Shown piece after piece: positions 19,698 to 29,453 of a stretch of DNA of 64,000 bases. This DNA is from Frateuria_A sp051900415 (lineage in GTDB: Bacteria; Pseudomonadota; Gammaproteobacteria; Xanthomonadales; Rhodanobacteraceae). The notes below the pieces were generated by a model, which was given only the letters and a program-made list of their open reading frames with translations, was not told the origin of the DNA and did not search any database. A program made the translations under genes and the position numbers. Each line of letters opens with the position of its first letter. The first letter of the stretch is position 1. The stretch spans positions 270,072-334,071 of the forward strand of contig NZ_JBHZGL010000003.1 in assembly GCF_051900415.1 (NCBI RefSeq), given 5' to 3'.

Positions 19698-20945
19698 ATG
19701 ATGCGCGTGTGGATACAGCTCCAGCCGATTCTCGCCGCCCTGCGGCGCCACAAGGCGGCGACGGCGCTGATCGTGCTGCAGGTCGCCTTGACGCTTGCGG
19801 TGGTGAGCAACGCCCTGTTCGTGCTGCACACGCGACTGGCGCATCTGGCGCGGCCGACCGGTACCGACGAGGCCAACCTGTTCGTCATCCGCAACGGCTG
19901 GCTTGGTCATGACGACGGCGCGCGCGTCGATGCGCGGATGCGCGCCGACCTCGCTACCCTGCGCGGCTTGCCCGGCGTGCGCGACGCCTTCGCCAGCGAG
20001 GCCTACCCGTTGCAGGGCGGCGGAGGCCTGCCGGTCGGCCTCAAGCGCGAGCCCGCCCAGACGACGCGACCGCGGATTGCCATCAGCTACTTCGCCGACG
20101 AACATGCGCTGGAAACACTGGGCGTGCGGCTGGTTGCCGGCCGCAATTTCCGCGCCGACGAAATCGTGCAGGCCGGATCGTTCGACAGGATTGCGCCAGC
20201 CTCGATCATCATTACCCGCGATCTGGCGAACAAGCTCTTTACCGACGGTTCGCCAGCGTTGGGCCAAACCGTCCATCTCGACGGGCCGAGCGTGATCATC
20301 GGCATCATCGACCGGTTGCAGGGCGCCTACGCGGGCAGTTCGGTGCGCAGCATCGACGAGGACACGGTGCTGCTACCGGCCCGGTTGGCCGACCCGGACG
20401 GTACGGTCTACCTGGTCCGATCGCGCACCGGCCAGCGCGCCGCGGCAATGCGCGCGTCGGTCGCCGCGCTGCTGGCGCAGGACCGCATGCGCCTGATCGA
20501 CCCGGACGAAGGCGTGTTGACGCTGACGCAGGCGCGCGAGCTGGGATACACGATCGATCGCGGCGTCGCCACTGCCATGGTGGTGCTCAGCGTGTTGCTG
20601 CTGCTGGCCACGGCCGGCGGCATCGTCGGCCTGAGCAGCTTCTGGGTCAGCCAGCGGCGCCGACAGATCGGCATGCGCCGGGCGCTGGGTGCTACGCGAG
20701 GCGACATCCTTGCCTATGTCCGGATCGAGAACTTCCTCATTGTCGGTGCCGGGGTCGGGCTCGGCGTGGTGCTCGCCATCGGCGCCAATCTCTGGTTGAT
20801 GACACGGGGCGAACTGCCGCGGATGCCACCGTGGTTTGCACTGGCCGGCGCGATGGTGTTGTGGCTGCTCGGTCAGCTTGCCGTGCTGGGGCCGGCGCGG
20901 CGTGCCGCCGCGGTGGCGCCGGTAGCGGCGATACGCGCCGACTGA
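19698..20945 (+). CDS. FtsX/MacB-type ABC transporter permease (second of two)
   Basis: This is a permease of about 415 residues with the same layout as its upstream partner: an N-terminal helix (about residues 20-40), a periplasmic MacB-like domain, and three C-terminal helices with RRRQIGMRRALGATRGDILAYV as the FtsX core. GAGGAA lies just before ATG 19698, which decides the start. It is convergent with the smr gene, with only six bases between the stop codons. No ATPase is present in the cluster. The two are too different for a recent duplication, which supports a heterodimer. Confidence 0.82.
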   Translation: MMRVWIQLQPILAALRRHKAATALIVLQVALTLAVVSNALFVLHTRLAHLARPTGTDEANLFVIRNGWLGHDDGARVDARMRADLATLRGLPGVRDAFASEAYPLQGGGGLPVGLKREPAQTTRPRIAISYFADEHALETLGVRLVAGRNFRADEIVQAGSFDRIAPASIIITRDLANKLFTDGSPALGQTVHLDGPSVIIGIIDRLQGAYAGSSVRSIDEDTVLLPARLADPDGTVYLVRSRTGQRAAAMRASVAALLAQDRMRLIDPDEGVLTLTQARELGYTIDRGVATAMVVLSVLLLLATAGGIVGLSSFWVSQRRRQIGMRRALGATRGDILAYVRIENFLIVGAGVGLGVVLAIGANLWLMTRGELPRMPPWFALAGAMVLWLLGQLAVLGPARRAAAVAPVAAIRAD

Positions 20946-20951
20946 TCGCCG

Positions 20952-21503
20952 CTAGGCGTTCTTCAGCAGGACTACGACGGCACCGGTACCGCCTTGGGCG
21001 GGCTTGGCCGAAGCAAAGGCCACCACATCGCCGCGCCGGCGCAACAGGCGGTCGGTAAGCACCTTCAGCACCGGGCCGGCAGCTTTGGAGCGCAGGCCTT
21101 TGCCGTGCACGATGCGCACACAGCGCAGTCCGTGCTGACCGGCCTCGGCCAGGAAGCTGGCGATGCTGGCCTGGGCGGCGGCGGCGTTCATGTGGTGCAG
21201 GTCCAGTTCGTCCTGGATGCTGAACTGACCCCGCTTGAGCTGGCGCAACAGGCGTGGCGGGTAGCCGTCGCGCAGGTAGCTCAGCTCTTCGCCGATTTCC
21301 ATCAGGGCGGGATCGAAGGCGAGCTCGAGCAGCTCCCCCGGGACGGCCGCCTCGTCCGCTTCGAGCATGCGCGCGCGTGGCTCCGGCCGGGACGCGGGTG
21401 GCGGTGGGGTGTCGGCGCGGATTTCGCGCACCGGTCCGATGGCATCACGGAACAGTCGGATGTCGTCCTCGTCGGGCTCGGTCGGGCTGCGGTGCTTCTT
21501 CAT
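20952..21503 (-). CDS. Smr-domain protein
   Basis: This is a cytoplasmic protein of 183 residues with a C-terminal Smr domain. The domain shows ELDLHHMNAAAAQASIASFL (the DLHxMxxxxA start) and VRIVHGKGLRSK (the HGxG motif). Smr domains are nicking endonucleases, often acting on RNA or branched DNA. The N-terminal part is polar, with FRDAIGPVREI as in the SmrA/SmrB group of gammaproteobacteria. The exact substrate is unknown. It diverges from surE over a 179-base gap. Confidence 0.88.
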   Translation of the reverse strand: MKKHRSPTEPDEDDIRLFRDAIGPVREIRADTPPPPASRPEPRARMLEADEAAVPGELLELAFDPALMEIGEELSYLRDGYPPRLLRQLKRGQFSIQDELDLHHMNAAAAQASIASFLAEAGQHGLRCVRIVHGKGLRSKAAGPVLKVLTDRLLRRRGDVVAFASAKPAQGGTGAVVVLLKNA

Positions 21504-21682
21504 GGGGTCATGCTAGCAAGGGACCGGCGGCCGTTTTCCTCAAGGCCGCCGCTCGTTCGATCCCCTCCACGTAGATGCGAATCCGGATCGCGTGGCCGTG
21601 AAAGAGGTGGGCCGGTCCGGTAGACTTCGAAGGATTCGGAGCGCGCCTTCGGGGCCGCGCTCGTGCATCTGTACGGAACATC

Positions 21683-22462
21683 ATGCGAGTCCTGGTAAGC
21701 AACGACGACGGCGTGGATGCCCCCGGCATCCGCGTATTGGCCGACTCTCTGGCGGCGGTGGGGCAGGTGACGGTGGTAGCGCCCGATCGCGACCGCTCCG
21801 GCGCCAGCAATTCGCTCACCCTGGATGCGCCGATCCGCGCGCTGAAGATGGACGACGGCCGCTACCGGGTAGCCGGTACGCCCACCGATTGCGTGCACCT
21901 GGCGCTGGCCGGTCTGCTCGACCATGAGCCGGACATCGTGGTGTCGGGCATTAACAACTCCGCCAACCTCGGTGACGATGTCATCTACTCCGGCACCGTG
22001 TCCGCAGCGATGGAAGGCCGCTTCCTCGGCCTGCCTGCGATCGCCGTGTCGCTGGCCAGCCGCGACCACAAGGGCGAGCATTACGATTCGGCCGCGCAGG
22101 CCGTGTTGATCCTGATGCGCCGCCTGCTGGTCGATCCGCTGCCGGCCGACACCATTCTCAACGTCAACGTGCCGGATCGGCCCTGGCACGAGATCCAGGG
22201 TTTTGAGGTCACCCGGCTGGGCAAGCGGCACCGCTCGGCGCCCTGCATCGCGCAGACCGACCCGCGCGGCAAGCCGATCTGGTGGATCGGGCCTTCCGGC
22301 GGCGCCGAGGATGATGGCCCCGGTACCGACTTCGACGCGGTGCGCCGCGGCTACGTGTCGGTCACGCCGATCCATGTCGATCTCACCCGCTACCAGGCGC
22401 TGGAGAAAATCAGCGGCTGGATGCAGGCGATGACCGACGCCATGGACGAAAAGGCGGCCTGA
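21683..22462 (+). CDS. surE: 5'/3'-nucleotidase SurE
   Basis: This metal-dependent phosphatase acts on nucleoside monophosphates and short polyphosphate. It has 259 residues. The N-terminal MRVLVSNDDGVDAPGIR carries the metal-binding Asp pair (D8, D9). APDRDRSGASNSLT supplies the conserved Ser, and SGINNSANLGDDVIYSGTV the Asn site. The pcm gene starts four bases after its stop. The surE-pcm-(yqaA)-nlpD order is conserved in gammaproteobacteria and leads toward rpoS in many; rpoS is not found here. Confidence 0.97.
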   Translation: MRVLVSNDDGVDAPGIRVLADSLAAVGQVTVVAPDRDRSGASNSLTLDAPIRALKMDDGRYRVAGTPTDCVHLALAGLLDHEPDIVVSGINNSANLGDDVIYSGTVSAAMEGRFLGLPAIAVSLASRDHKGEHYDSAAQAVLILMRRLLVDPLPADTILNVNVPDRPWHEIQGFEVTRLGKRHRSAPCIAQTDPRGKPIWWIGPSGGAEDDGPGTDFDAVRRGYVSVTPIHVDLTRYQALEKISGWMQAMTDAMDEKAA

Positions 22463-22466
22463 CGCG

Positions 22467-23162
22467 ATGACGATGAACATCCATCCGCTGCCTCCCTCGG
22501 CGTTCAAGGGCGAGGGGATGACCTCGCAGCGCGCACGCGACCGCCTGGCCGCCACGCTAAAGGAGAGCGGCATCCGCGATCCGCGCGTGATCGAGGTGAT
22601 CCGCAATACGCCGCGCCACCATTTCATCGACCAGGCGCTGCACTCGCGCGCCTACGAGAACACCGCGCTGCCGATTGGCCACGGCCAGACCATCTCGCAG
22701 CCCTGGGTGGTCGCGCGCATGACCGAGGCATTGCTGGAACACTTCAACGGCGGCGTGCCGCAGAAGGTGCTGGAGATCGGCACGGGCTCGGGTTACCAGG
22801 CGGTGGTACTGGCAGCGCTGGTGGGCCAGGTGTTCACGGTCGAGCGCATCGAGGAGCTATTGCGCCAGGCGCGCCGACGCTTCCGCCAGTTGGGCCTGGA
22901 CAACGTGCGTTCGCGCCACGACGACGGCAAGCTGGGTTGGCCGGACCAGGCACCCTTCGATGCGATCATCCTCACTGCCGCCGGGGACGCGATCCCCAGC
23001 CAGGTGCTCGACCAGCTGTCGCCCGATGGCGTGCTGGTGGCGCCGGTCGGCTCGCCCAGCAGCCAGATGCTGTTGCGCATTCGTGGCAACGGGCAGGGTG
23101 AATTCATCCAGGAAGAACTCGGTCCGGTGAGTTTTGTGCCGCTGCTCGGCGGCATCGGTTGA
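22467..23162 (+). CDS. pcm: Protein-L-isoaspartate O-methyltransferase
   Basis: The enzyme methylates isoaspartyl residues of damaged proteins so that they can be repaired. It has up to 231 residues. The SAM-binding loop is VLEIGTGSGYQAVVLA, and GHGQTISQPWVVARM is the typical substrate segment. The first ATG at 22467 adds about 17 residues to the core, which begins near MTSQRARDRL. That internal ATG is a possible alternative start. It is coupled to surE. Confidence 0.96.
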   Translation: MTMNIHPLPPSAFKGEGMTSQRARDRLAATLKESGIRDPRVIEVIRNTPRHHFIDQALHSRAYENTALPIGHGQTISQPWVVARMTEALLEHFNGGVPQKVLEIGTGSGYQAVVLAALVGQVFTVERIEELLRQARRRFRQLGLDNVRSRHDDGKLGWPDQAPFDAIILTAAGDAIPSQVLDQLSPDGVLVAPVGSPSSQMLLRIRGNGQGEFIQEELGPVSFVPLLGGIG

Positions 23163-23194
23163 TGCCTCCCCTCCGGCGACAAGGAACTCATTAA

Positions 23195-23803
23195 ATGCGC
23201 CTGTTTGGAACGCTCTACTCGCGTGCACTGACCTGGGCACGCGACCCGCGGGCCGTGTACTACCTCTGCGGGTTGAGCTTCGTCGAAGCCTTCATCTTCC
23301 CGGTCATGCCGGAGGTGATGCTGGCGCCGATGATGCTGGGCAAGCGGCAGAAGGCGTTCTTCTACGCCAACGTCAGCTTGCTGTTCTCGCTGCTCGGCTC
23401 GCTGGTGGGCTACGCGCTGGGCCATTGGGCATTCCAGGCGCTGCAGCCGCTGCTGGCTTCGCTGCATCTGCTCGAACCGATCGAACAGGGTGTGACCAGC
23501 CTGCGCGTGCAGATGAACCAGCATTGGCTGGGCCTGCTGTTGGTGCTGGCGCTGGCCGCCTTGCAGCCGGTGGTGCCGATGAAGTTCGTCACCTGGGCCT
23601 CGGGCATCGTGGGCGTGCCGGTGATTCCGTTCCTGCTGTGCATGGCCGTGGGGCGCGGCAAGCGCGTGTGGTTGCTCGCGTTGCTGATCCGCCTGTTCGG
23701 CGAGCGCGCCGAGCGGCTTCTGCACAAGCACATCGAGCGCATCGGCTGGGCGGCGATCATCGTGCTGGCCCTGCTGCTGGTCTGGTGGATCTGGTCGCGT
23801 TGA
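23195..23803 (+). CDS. YqaA-family (SNARE-associated/DedA-like) membrane protein
   Basis: This is an inner-membrane protein of 202 residues with about five hydrophobic segments. SFVEAFIFPVMPEVMLAPMM near the N-terminus and LAALQPVVPMKFVTWASGIVGV in the middle are typical of the YqaA branch of the DedA/VTT superfamily. Members of the wider superfamily are linked to undecaprenyl phosphate or phospholipid movement; the role of this branch is not established. It lies between pcm and nlpD, as in other xanthomonads. Confidence 0.87.
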   Translation: MRLFGTLYSRALTWARDPRAVYYLCGLSFVEAFIFPVMPEVMLAPMMLGKRQKAFFYANVSLLFSLLGSLVGYALGHWAFQALQPLLASLHLLEPIEQGVTSLRVQMNQHWLGLLLVLALAALQPVVPMKFVTWASGIVGVPVIPFLLCMAVGRGKRVWLLALLIRLFGERAERLLHKHIERIGWAAIIVLALLLVWWIWSR

Positions 23804-23853
23804 GCACGGCGCGTTCCGTGAAATCGCCGTGTCGGCTGGGTATGCTGGTCGGC

Positions 23854-24702
23854 ATGAAGAAATGGATGCGCTTCGCGGCGGCATGTACGGCCGCGGTTCT
23901 CCTTGCCGCCTGCGGCCGGTCGGTGGTGGTCCAGCCCCATCGTGGCGTGTCTGCACCACGCCAGTCGGTCACAGTGCCGCGCCCCGCGACGGGCAGCTAC
24001 CGCGTACTGCGCGGGGACACGCTCTATTCGATCGCTTTTCGCCACGGGCTGGATTTCCGCGATCTTGCCGCGTGGAACGGCATCAGCTCGCCCTACACGA
24101 TCTGGCCGGGCCAGATGCTGCGGCTGTCTCCCGCGCAGGGCCGCCATGCCGGCGCGCGGTGGCCGGTCGCGTCCGCGGCGCATCCCGCCTCCCCGGTGTT
24201 CAAACCCGTCGCGCCGGCACCTTCGCGTCCGGCGCCGGTTGTGCCTTCTCCGACACCGGCACCGGCTCCTGTGGCCGCCACGCCTGCGCCCCCTGCCGTG
24301 CCCGCGCCGAGAGGTGCCACGCGCACCACGGGCGGCGTCAACTGGCGCTGGCCAGCGGACGGCACGTTGATCAAGAAGTTCCAGAGCGGTGACGCGATCC
24401 CGGGCATCGAACTGGCCGGCAAGACGGGCGACCCGGTGCGGGCTGCGGCCGATGGCGTGGTCGTTTACAGCGGCAACGGGCTGGTCGGTTACGGCGAGCT
24501 GATCATCATCAAGCACAACGACGACTTCCTGTCGGCGTATGGGCATAACCGCAAGCGACTGGTGAAAGAGGGGCAGCGGGTGAGCGCGGGCCAGTTGATC
24601 GCCGAAATGGGTTCGACCGGGGCGTCGCGGGACGAACTGCAGTTCCAGATCCGGCGCGACGGAAATCCGGTCGATCCGCTCGATTACCTGCCGTCGCGGT
24701 AA
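23854..24702 (+). CDS. nlpD: NlpD-like LysM/LytM lipoprotein, activator of murein hydrolase
   Basis: This is an outer-membrane lipoprotein of about 282 residues that in relatives activates the amidase AmiC at the division septum. The signal peptide ends in VLLAACG with the lipid-bearing Cys at residue 20. A LysM domain (about residues 49-92, YRVLRGDTLYSIAFRHG) binds peptidoglycan. A Pro/Ala-rich linker leads to a C-terminal M23/LytM domain. That domain lacks the zinc ligands: the HxxxD and HxH sites read GIELAG and LQFQI. The loss is normal for NlpD and EnvC activators. ATG 23842 is an alternative start, four residues longer. Confidence 0.92.
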   Translation: MKKWMRFAAACTAAVLLAACGRSVVVQPHRGVSAPRQSVTVPRPATGSYRVLRGDTLYSIAFRHGLDFRDLAAWNGISSPYTIWPGQMLRLSPAQGRHAGARWPVASAAHPASPVFKPVAPAPSRPAPVVPSPTPAPAPVAATPAPPAVPAPRGATRTTGGVNWRWPADGTLIKKFQSGDAIPGIELAGKTGDPVRAAADGVVVYSGNGLVGYGELIIIKHNDDFLSAYGHNRKRLVKEGQRVSAGQLIAEMGSTGASRDELQFQIRRDGNPVDPLDYLPSR

Positions 24703-24708
24703 GCGTCG

Positions 24709-24763
24709 GTAGGCTGAAGCCCGCTCTGCATGCGTACTCCGTAGGGTGGGCTTCAGCCCACCG
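24709..24763. repeat. Two GTAG-headed REP units between nlpD and a convergent gene
   Basis: GTAGGCTGAAGCCCGC at 24709 is followed by GTAGGGTGGGCTTCAGCCCA at 24741. The second unit runs into the convergent gene. The reverse complement of GGGCTTCAGCC contains the TGA that ends that gene at 24753. Confidence 0.75.
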
Positions 24764-25142
24764 ATCCGGATCCTGGCAGGATGAAAGCCGCCACCACCCG
24801 TCGGCCTTCGCCGGCCAGCAGGTCATAGGTGCGCGCCGCGGCCGCGTTGTCCATCACTTCAATGCCGATGCCCTTGCGAAGGAATCCGGCCATGAAGGCG
24901 GCAGACGGAAAGCGCTGCCGTGCGCCCGTGCCGAGCAGCACGACTTCCGGCTCGAGTGCACGTACGGCCTCGCCCGCGACTTCGTCAAGCGCCGTCGCGT
25001 CACCGGCAGGCCAATCCTCGACCACCCGGTCCGGCGCCAGCAGGAAGCTCGCTTGCAACTCCCGGTCGACCACCGTGATCGACCGCTCGCTCACGCGGCG
25101 GATGAACAGGTAGCCCTCGGGGCGCTCGAGCGAAAGGTCCAT
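24753..25142 (-). CDS. Mth938-like (DUF498) domain protein
   Basis: This is a small cytoplasmic protein of about 129 residues of the Mth938/NDUFAF3 fold (Pfam DUF498). EVVLLGTGARQRFPS and IGIEVMDNAAAARTYDLLAGEGRRV are typical. The mitochondrial relative NDUFAF3 assists complex I assembly; the bacterial function is unknown. Its ATG overlaps the yhbY stop by one base (TGATG), so the two are coupled. The last residues (SVG) and the stop codon are encoded inside a repeat unit, so the C-terminus may have been altered by repeat insertion. Confidence 0.85.
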   Translation of the reverse strand: MDLSLERPEGYLFIRRVSERSITVVDRELQASFLLAPDRVVEDWPAGDATALDEVAGEAVRALEPEVVLLGTGARQRFPSAAFMAGFLRKGIGIEVMDNAAAARTYDLLAGEGRRVVAAFILPGSGSVG

Positions 25143-25438
25143 CAGCGGGGCAGGGCGAGCTTGGGCTCGTCCTCGTTTCGGCGGAACAAAGTCACGGTGT
25201 GGCCGATCTGCTGCACGCTCTCGGCGCCGGTGCCGTCGGTCAAGTAGGCGATCTGTGCGTCCCGCTCTTCCTTGTCGCCGCCGGAGAGTTTCACCTTGAC
25301 CAGTTCGTGGTGGCTCAGGGCCAGGTCCAGTTCCTTGACCACAGCGGGCGTCGCCCCCTTGGCACCGAGCAGGATCACCGGGTGCAGGTCGTGGGCGAGG
25401 CTGCGTAGGTAGCGGCGCTGGGAAGGGGAGATCGGCAT
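25142..25438 (-). CDS. yhbY: YhbY/CRM-domain ribosome assembly RNA-binding protein
   Basis: This is a small RNA-binding protein of about 98 residues that associates with pre-50S ribosomal particles in relatives. The CRM domain runs through the whole protein: SPSQRRYLRSLAHDLHPVIL, then the GxxG loop in LGAKGATPAVV, then LVKVKLSGGDKEERD and QIGHTVTLFRR. ATG 25438 is chosen to give MPISPSQRR; a GTG fifteen bases upstream is possible. It is divergent from rlmE, which also acts on 50S assembly. Confidence 0.93.
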   Translation of the reverse strand: MPISPSQRRYLRSLAHDLHPVILLGAKGATPAVVKELDLALSHHELVKVKLSGGDKEERDAQIAYLTDGTGAESVQQIGHTVTLFRRNEDEPKLALPR

Positions 25439-25520
25439 GCGGGAAGGGTCCACGATTCGCGGTCAGGGGGCCGTAAAGGGTATCATGCGGCCGTCTTCCC
25501 CCATCGGTGCCCCCTGCCGC

Positions 25521-26167
25521 ATGTCCCGCAGCAAAAGCAGCTCCCGGTGGCTCCGGGAGCACTTCGACGACGTCTACGTGAAGAAGGCCCAGGCCGAGGG
25601 GCTGCGCTCGCGTGCGGTGTTCAAGCTGGAGGAACTGATCGAGCGCGACCGCCTGCTCAAGCCGGGCATGCGCGTGGTCGACCTGGGCGCGGCCCCCGGC
25701 GGCTGGTCGCAACTGGTACGCCAGCGCCTGGGTGACAACGGCACGGTGATCGCGCTGGACATCCTGCCGATGCAGGGCATCGCCGGGGTGGATTTCATCG
25801 AGGGCGATTTCCGCGAAGAAGCCGTGCTGCACCAGCTGGAGGAGCGCCTCGGCGGGCAACCGGTCGATCTTGTACTGTCGGACATGGCCCCCAATATGAG
25901 TGGCGTGGCGCTGGCCGACCAGATCCGTGCGATGGATCTGGCCGATCTGGCGCTGGATTTCTCCCGGCAGTGGCTCAAGCCGGGCGGTGCGCTCCTGATC
26001 AAGCTGTTCCAGGGTGCCGGCTTCGATGACTACCTGCGCAACTTGCGCGCGCAGTTCGCGCGCGTAACCATGCGTAAACCCAAGGCTTCGCGCGCACGTT
26101 CGCGCGAGGTTTATGCGCTCGCCACCGGCAAGAAGGCCGTCGGCGGGCAAACGGACGAGACCCGCGC

Positions 26168-26171
<4 letters not shown>
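25521..26171 (+). CDS. rlmE: 23S rRNA (uridine-2552-2'-O)-methyltransferase
   Basis: This SAM-dependent enzyme methylates U2552 of 23S rRNA late in 50S assembly. It has 216 residues. SAM binding is at VVDLGAAPGGWSQLVRQRL, and the catalytic Asp lies in DLVLSDMAPNMSGV. The catalytic Lys is in LLIKLFQGAGFDDYL. The start MSRSKSSSRWLREHF is the family norm, although the frame is open further upstream. Its TGA overlaps the ftsH ATG (ATGA), giving the conserved rlmE-ftsH operon, which is heat-inducible in E. coli. Confidence 0.97.
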
Positions 26172-28111
<1,940 letters not shown>

Positions 28112-28252
28112 AGCGGCGTATCCTTCCCTGCACGGCGGGGAAGGGGGCGGGCGAGCCTGGCTCCGTTCCGTTTGGACGTCCAAATCTTCGTGTGTTGGCA
28201 TTGGTGCGGAAATCTCCGCAGCAGAAAAAGCGAAGATTTTTTGAAAAAGGTG

Positions 28253-28281
28253 TTGACGCAGCCGCGTCTGATCTGAATAAT
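28253..28281 (+). promoter_or_regulatory. Predicted sigma-70 promoter of the tRNA array
   Basis: TTGACG at 28253-28258 and AATAAT at 28276-28281 are separated by 17 bases, close to the sigma-70 consensus. The -10 box lies about 63 bases before the first tRNA. This is the best promoter match noticed in the window and fits a highly transcribed stable-RNA operon. The call is based on sequence similarity only. Confidence 0.7.
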
Positions 28282-28344
28282 TCCGCTTCTTGCTTCGGCA
28301 CCCATCGCGTCGGCGACGGGGCCACGGCAAACCAGTTTCACCGC

Positions 28345-28421
28345 GCGCCCGTAGCTCAGTTGGATAGAGTACCAGGCTACGAACTTGGTGGTCGGGAGTT
28401 CGAATCTCTCCGGGCGCGCCA
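28345..28421 (+). tRNA. tRNA-Arg (anticodon ACG)
   Basis: This is a 77-base cloverleaf with acceptor GCGCCCG/CGGGCGC and discriminator G, with CCA encoded. The anticodon loop CTACGAA gives ACG, whose first base is expected to be deaminated to inosine to read CGU, CGC and CGA. It is the first of a five-gene tRNA array. Confidence 0.97.
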
Positions 28422-28586
28422 TTTACATTGCAAGTCGTGATGTTCGCACCATGACTTGTCCATCGGTTCGATGTTGCCGATGGGGTCGGAAAGGATTCTG
28501 ACTTGCTGGAACGGATTGACGAGGTGAGGCGTCACCCGTAGCATTCGAGAGCTTCGGAACGCAGAACGCGTCCCACAGGTTTGCTA
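28422..28586 (+). other. Long spacer between tRNA-Arg and tRNA-Pro with two hairpins
   Basis: The spacer is 165 bases, far longer than the other spacers of the array (15-24 bases). It can form CAAGTCGTG/CATGACTTG (about 28432-28459), followed by CATCGG/CCGATG. No open gene is evident. It may be a processing spacer or hold a second promoter. Confidence 0.4.
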
Positions 28587-28663
28587 CGGGGTATAGCTCA
28601 GTCTGGTAGAGCGCCAGCTTTGGGAGCTGGATGTCGGGGGTTCGAATCCCTCTGCCCCGACCA
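28587..28663 (+). tRNA. tRNA-Pro (anticodon TGG)
   Basis: This is a 77-base cloverleaf with acceptor CGGGGTA/TGCCCCG and discriminator A, with CCA encoded. The anticodon stem CCAGC/GCTGG encloses TTTGGGA, giving anticodon TGG. The C1-G72 pair is typical of bacterial tRNA-Pro. Confidence 0.97.
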
Positions 28664-28685
28664 GCAGGCGTTAAGCTTCGGACAT

Positions 28686-28762
28686 GCGCCTGTAGCTCAA
28701 TCGGATAGAGCATCGGCCTTCTAAGCCGACGGTTGCAGGTTCGATTCCTGTCGGGCGCGCCA
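28686..28762 (+). tRNA. tRNA-Arg (anticodon TCT)
   Basis: This is a 77-base cloverleaf with acceptor GCGCCTG/CGGGCGC. The anticodon stem TCGGC/GCCGA encloses CTTCTAA, giving anticodon TCT for AGA/AGG codons. CCA is encoded. Confidence 0.97.
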
Positions 28763-28779
28763 GATTCATCGTTTTTATG

Positions 28780-28856
28780 GTGGGCGTAGCTCAGCTGGTT
28801 AGAGTCCCGGATTGTGATTCCGGATGTCGTGGGTTCGAATCCCATCGCTCACCCCA
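28780..28856 (+). tRNA. tRNA-His (anticodon GTG)
   Basis: This is a cloverleaf with acceptor GTGGGCG/CGCTCAC. The anticodon stem CCGGA/TCCGG encloses TTGTGAT, giving GTG. A G at 28779 opposite discriminator C at 28853 supplies the extra G-1 needed for histidyl-tRNA synthetase. CCA is encoded. Confidence 0.97.
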
Positions 28857-28871
28857 ATTTGAAAGTTTCAT

Positions 28872-28947
<76 letters not shown>

Positions 28948-28954
28948 ATACAGA

Positions 28955-28988
28955 CAGGCGCTCGGGAAACCGGGCGCCTGTTTTTTTT
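28955..28988 (+). terminator. Intrinsic terminator of the tRNA array
   Basis: The stem CAGGCGC/GCGCCTG, extended around an inner CGGGAAACCGG, is followed directly by eight T residues. This is a strong Rho-independent terminator eight bases after tRNA-Lys. Confidence 0.92.
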
Positions 28989-28999
28989 CGCCTTTTCGC

Positions 29000-29121
29000 C
29001 TCTTCCCCCGCGGAGAGGGCTGAGGGGAAGGTGCTCACGGGGAGCGGTAGTGAGGCAGGCTTATGAGGTTCCAGGCCAGCCTTCACCCCAGGTCCCAACC
29101 CTCTCGCCGGAGGGGAGAGGG
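29000..29121. repeat. Facing pair of CCCTCTCC/GGAGAGGG palindromic repeats
   Basis: CTCTTCCCCCGCGGAGAGGG with GCTGAGGGGAAGG (from 29000) faces CCTTCACCCCAGG with CCCTCTCGCCGGAGGGGAG (to 29121). The units match the third repeat family of this window (also near 63868 and, more loosely, 8009). No gene is seen between tRNA-Lys and tRNA-Leu (28948-29300). The rest of that gap holds the terminator, a CGTAAAATGCC -10-like stretch near 29198, and presumably the tRNA-Leu promoter. Confidence 0.6.
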
Positions 29122-29300
29122 AGAGAGGCAGTCCTGATGGACAGCATCATCATTCAAGAGCGGGCCGGCGTGCTTGTGCTGCCCCGCCGCGCAACCGTAA
29201 AATGCCCCGCTTTGGCGTAAGGGAATCATCGACTTAGCGGGGCGGGGCGCTTGGGCCGATTTCCGTTCGGAATCCGCCGCTTCCAGTCCGCGGGCGCGAT

Positions 29301-29386
29301 GCGAAAGTGGCGGAACTGGTAGACGCACCAGATTTAGGTTCTGGCGGGTAACCCCCGTGAGGGTTCGAGTCCCTCCTTTCGCACCA
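29301..29386 (+). tRNA. tRNA-Leu (anticodon TAG)
   Basis: This is an 86-base class II tRNA with a long variable arm. The acceptor is GCGAAAG/CTTTCGC with discriminator A, and CCA is encoded. The anticodon stem CCAGA/TCTGG encloses TTTAGGT, giving TAG for CUN codons. It precedes tig by 67 bases, and the two may be cotranscribed. Confidence 0.97.
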
Positions 29387-29453
29387 TTCCCTTATCAGTT
29401 TCTGCAAGGCCGGCCCGCACGCCGGTCCACAACGAGAGTCACCAGGAGTCGTC

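Noticed and set aside
24340..24700. Loss of zinc ligands in the M23 domain of NlpD as a possible decay signal
   Set aside because: NlpD and EnvC activators naturally lack these ligands, so this is normal.
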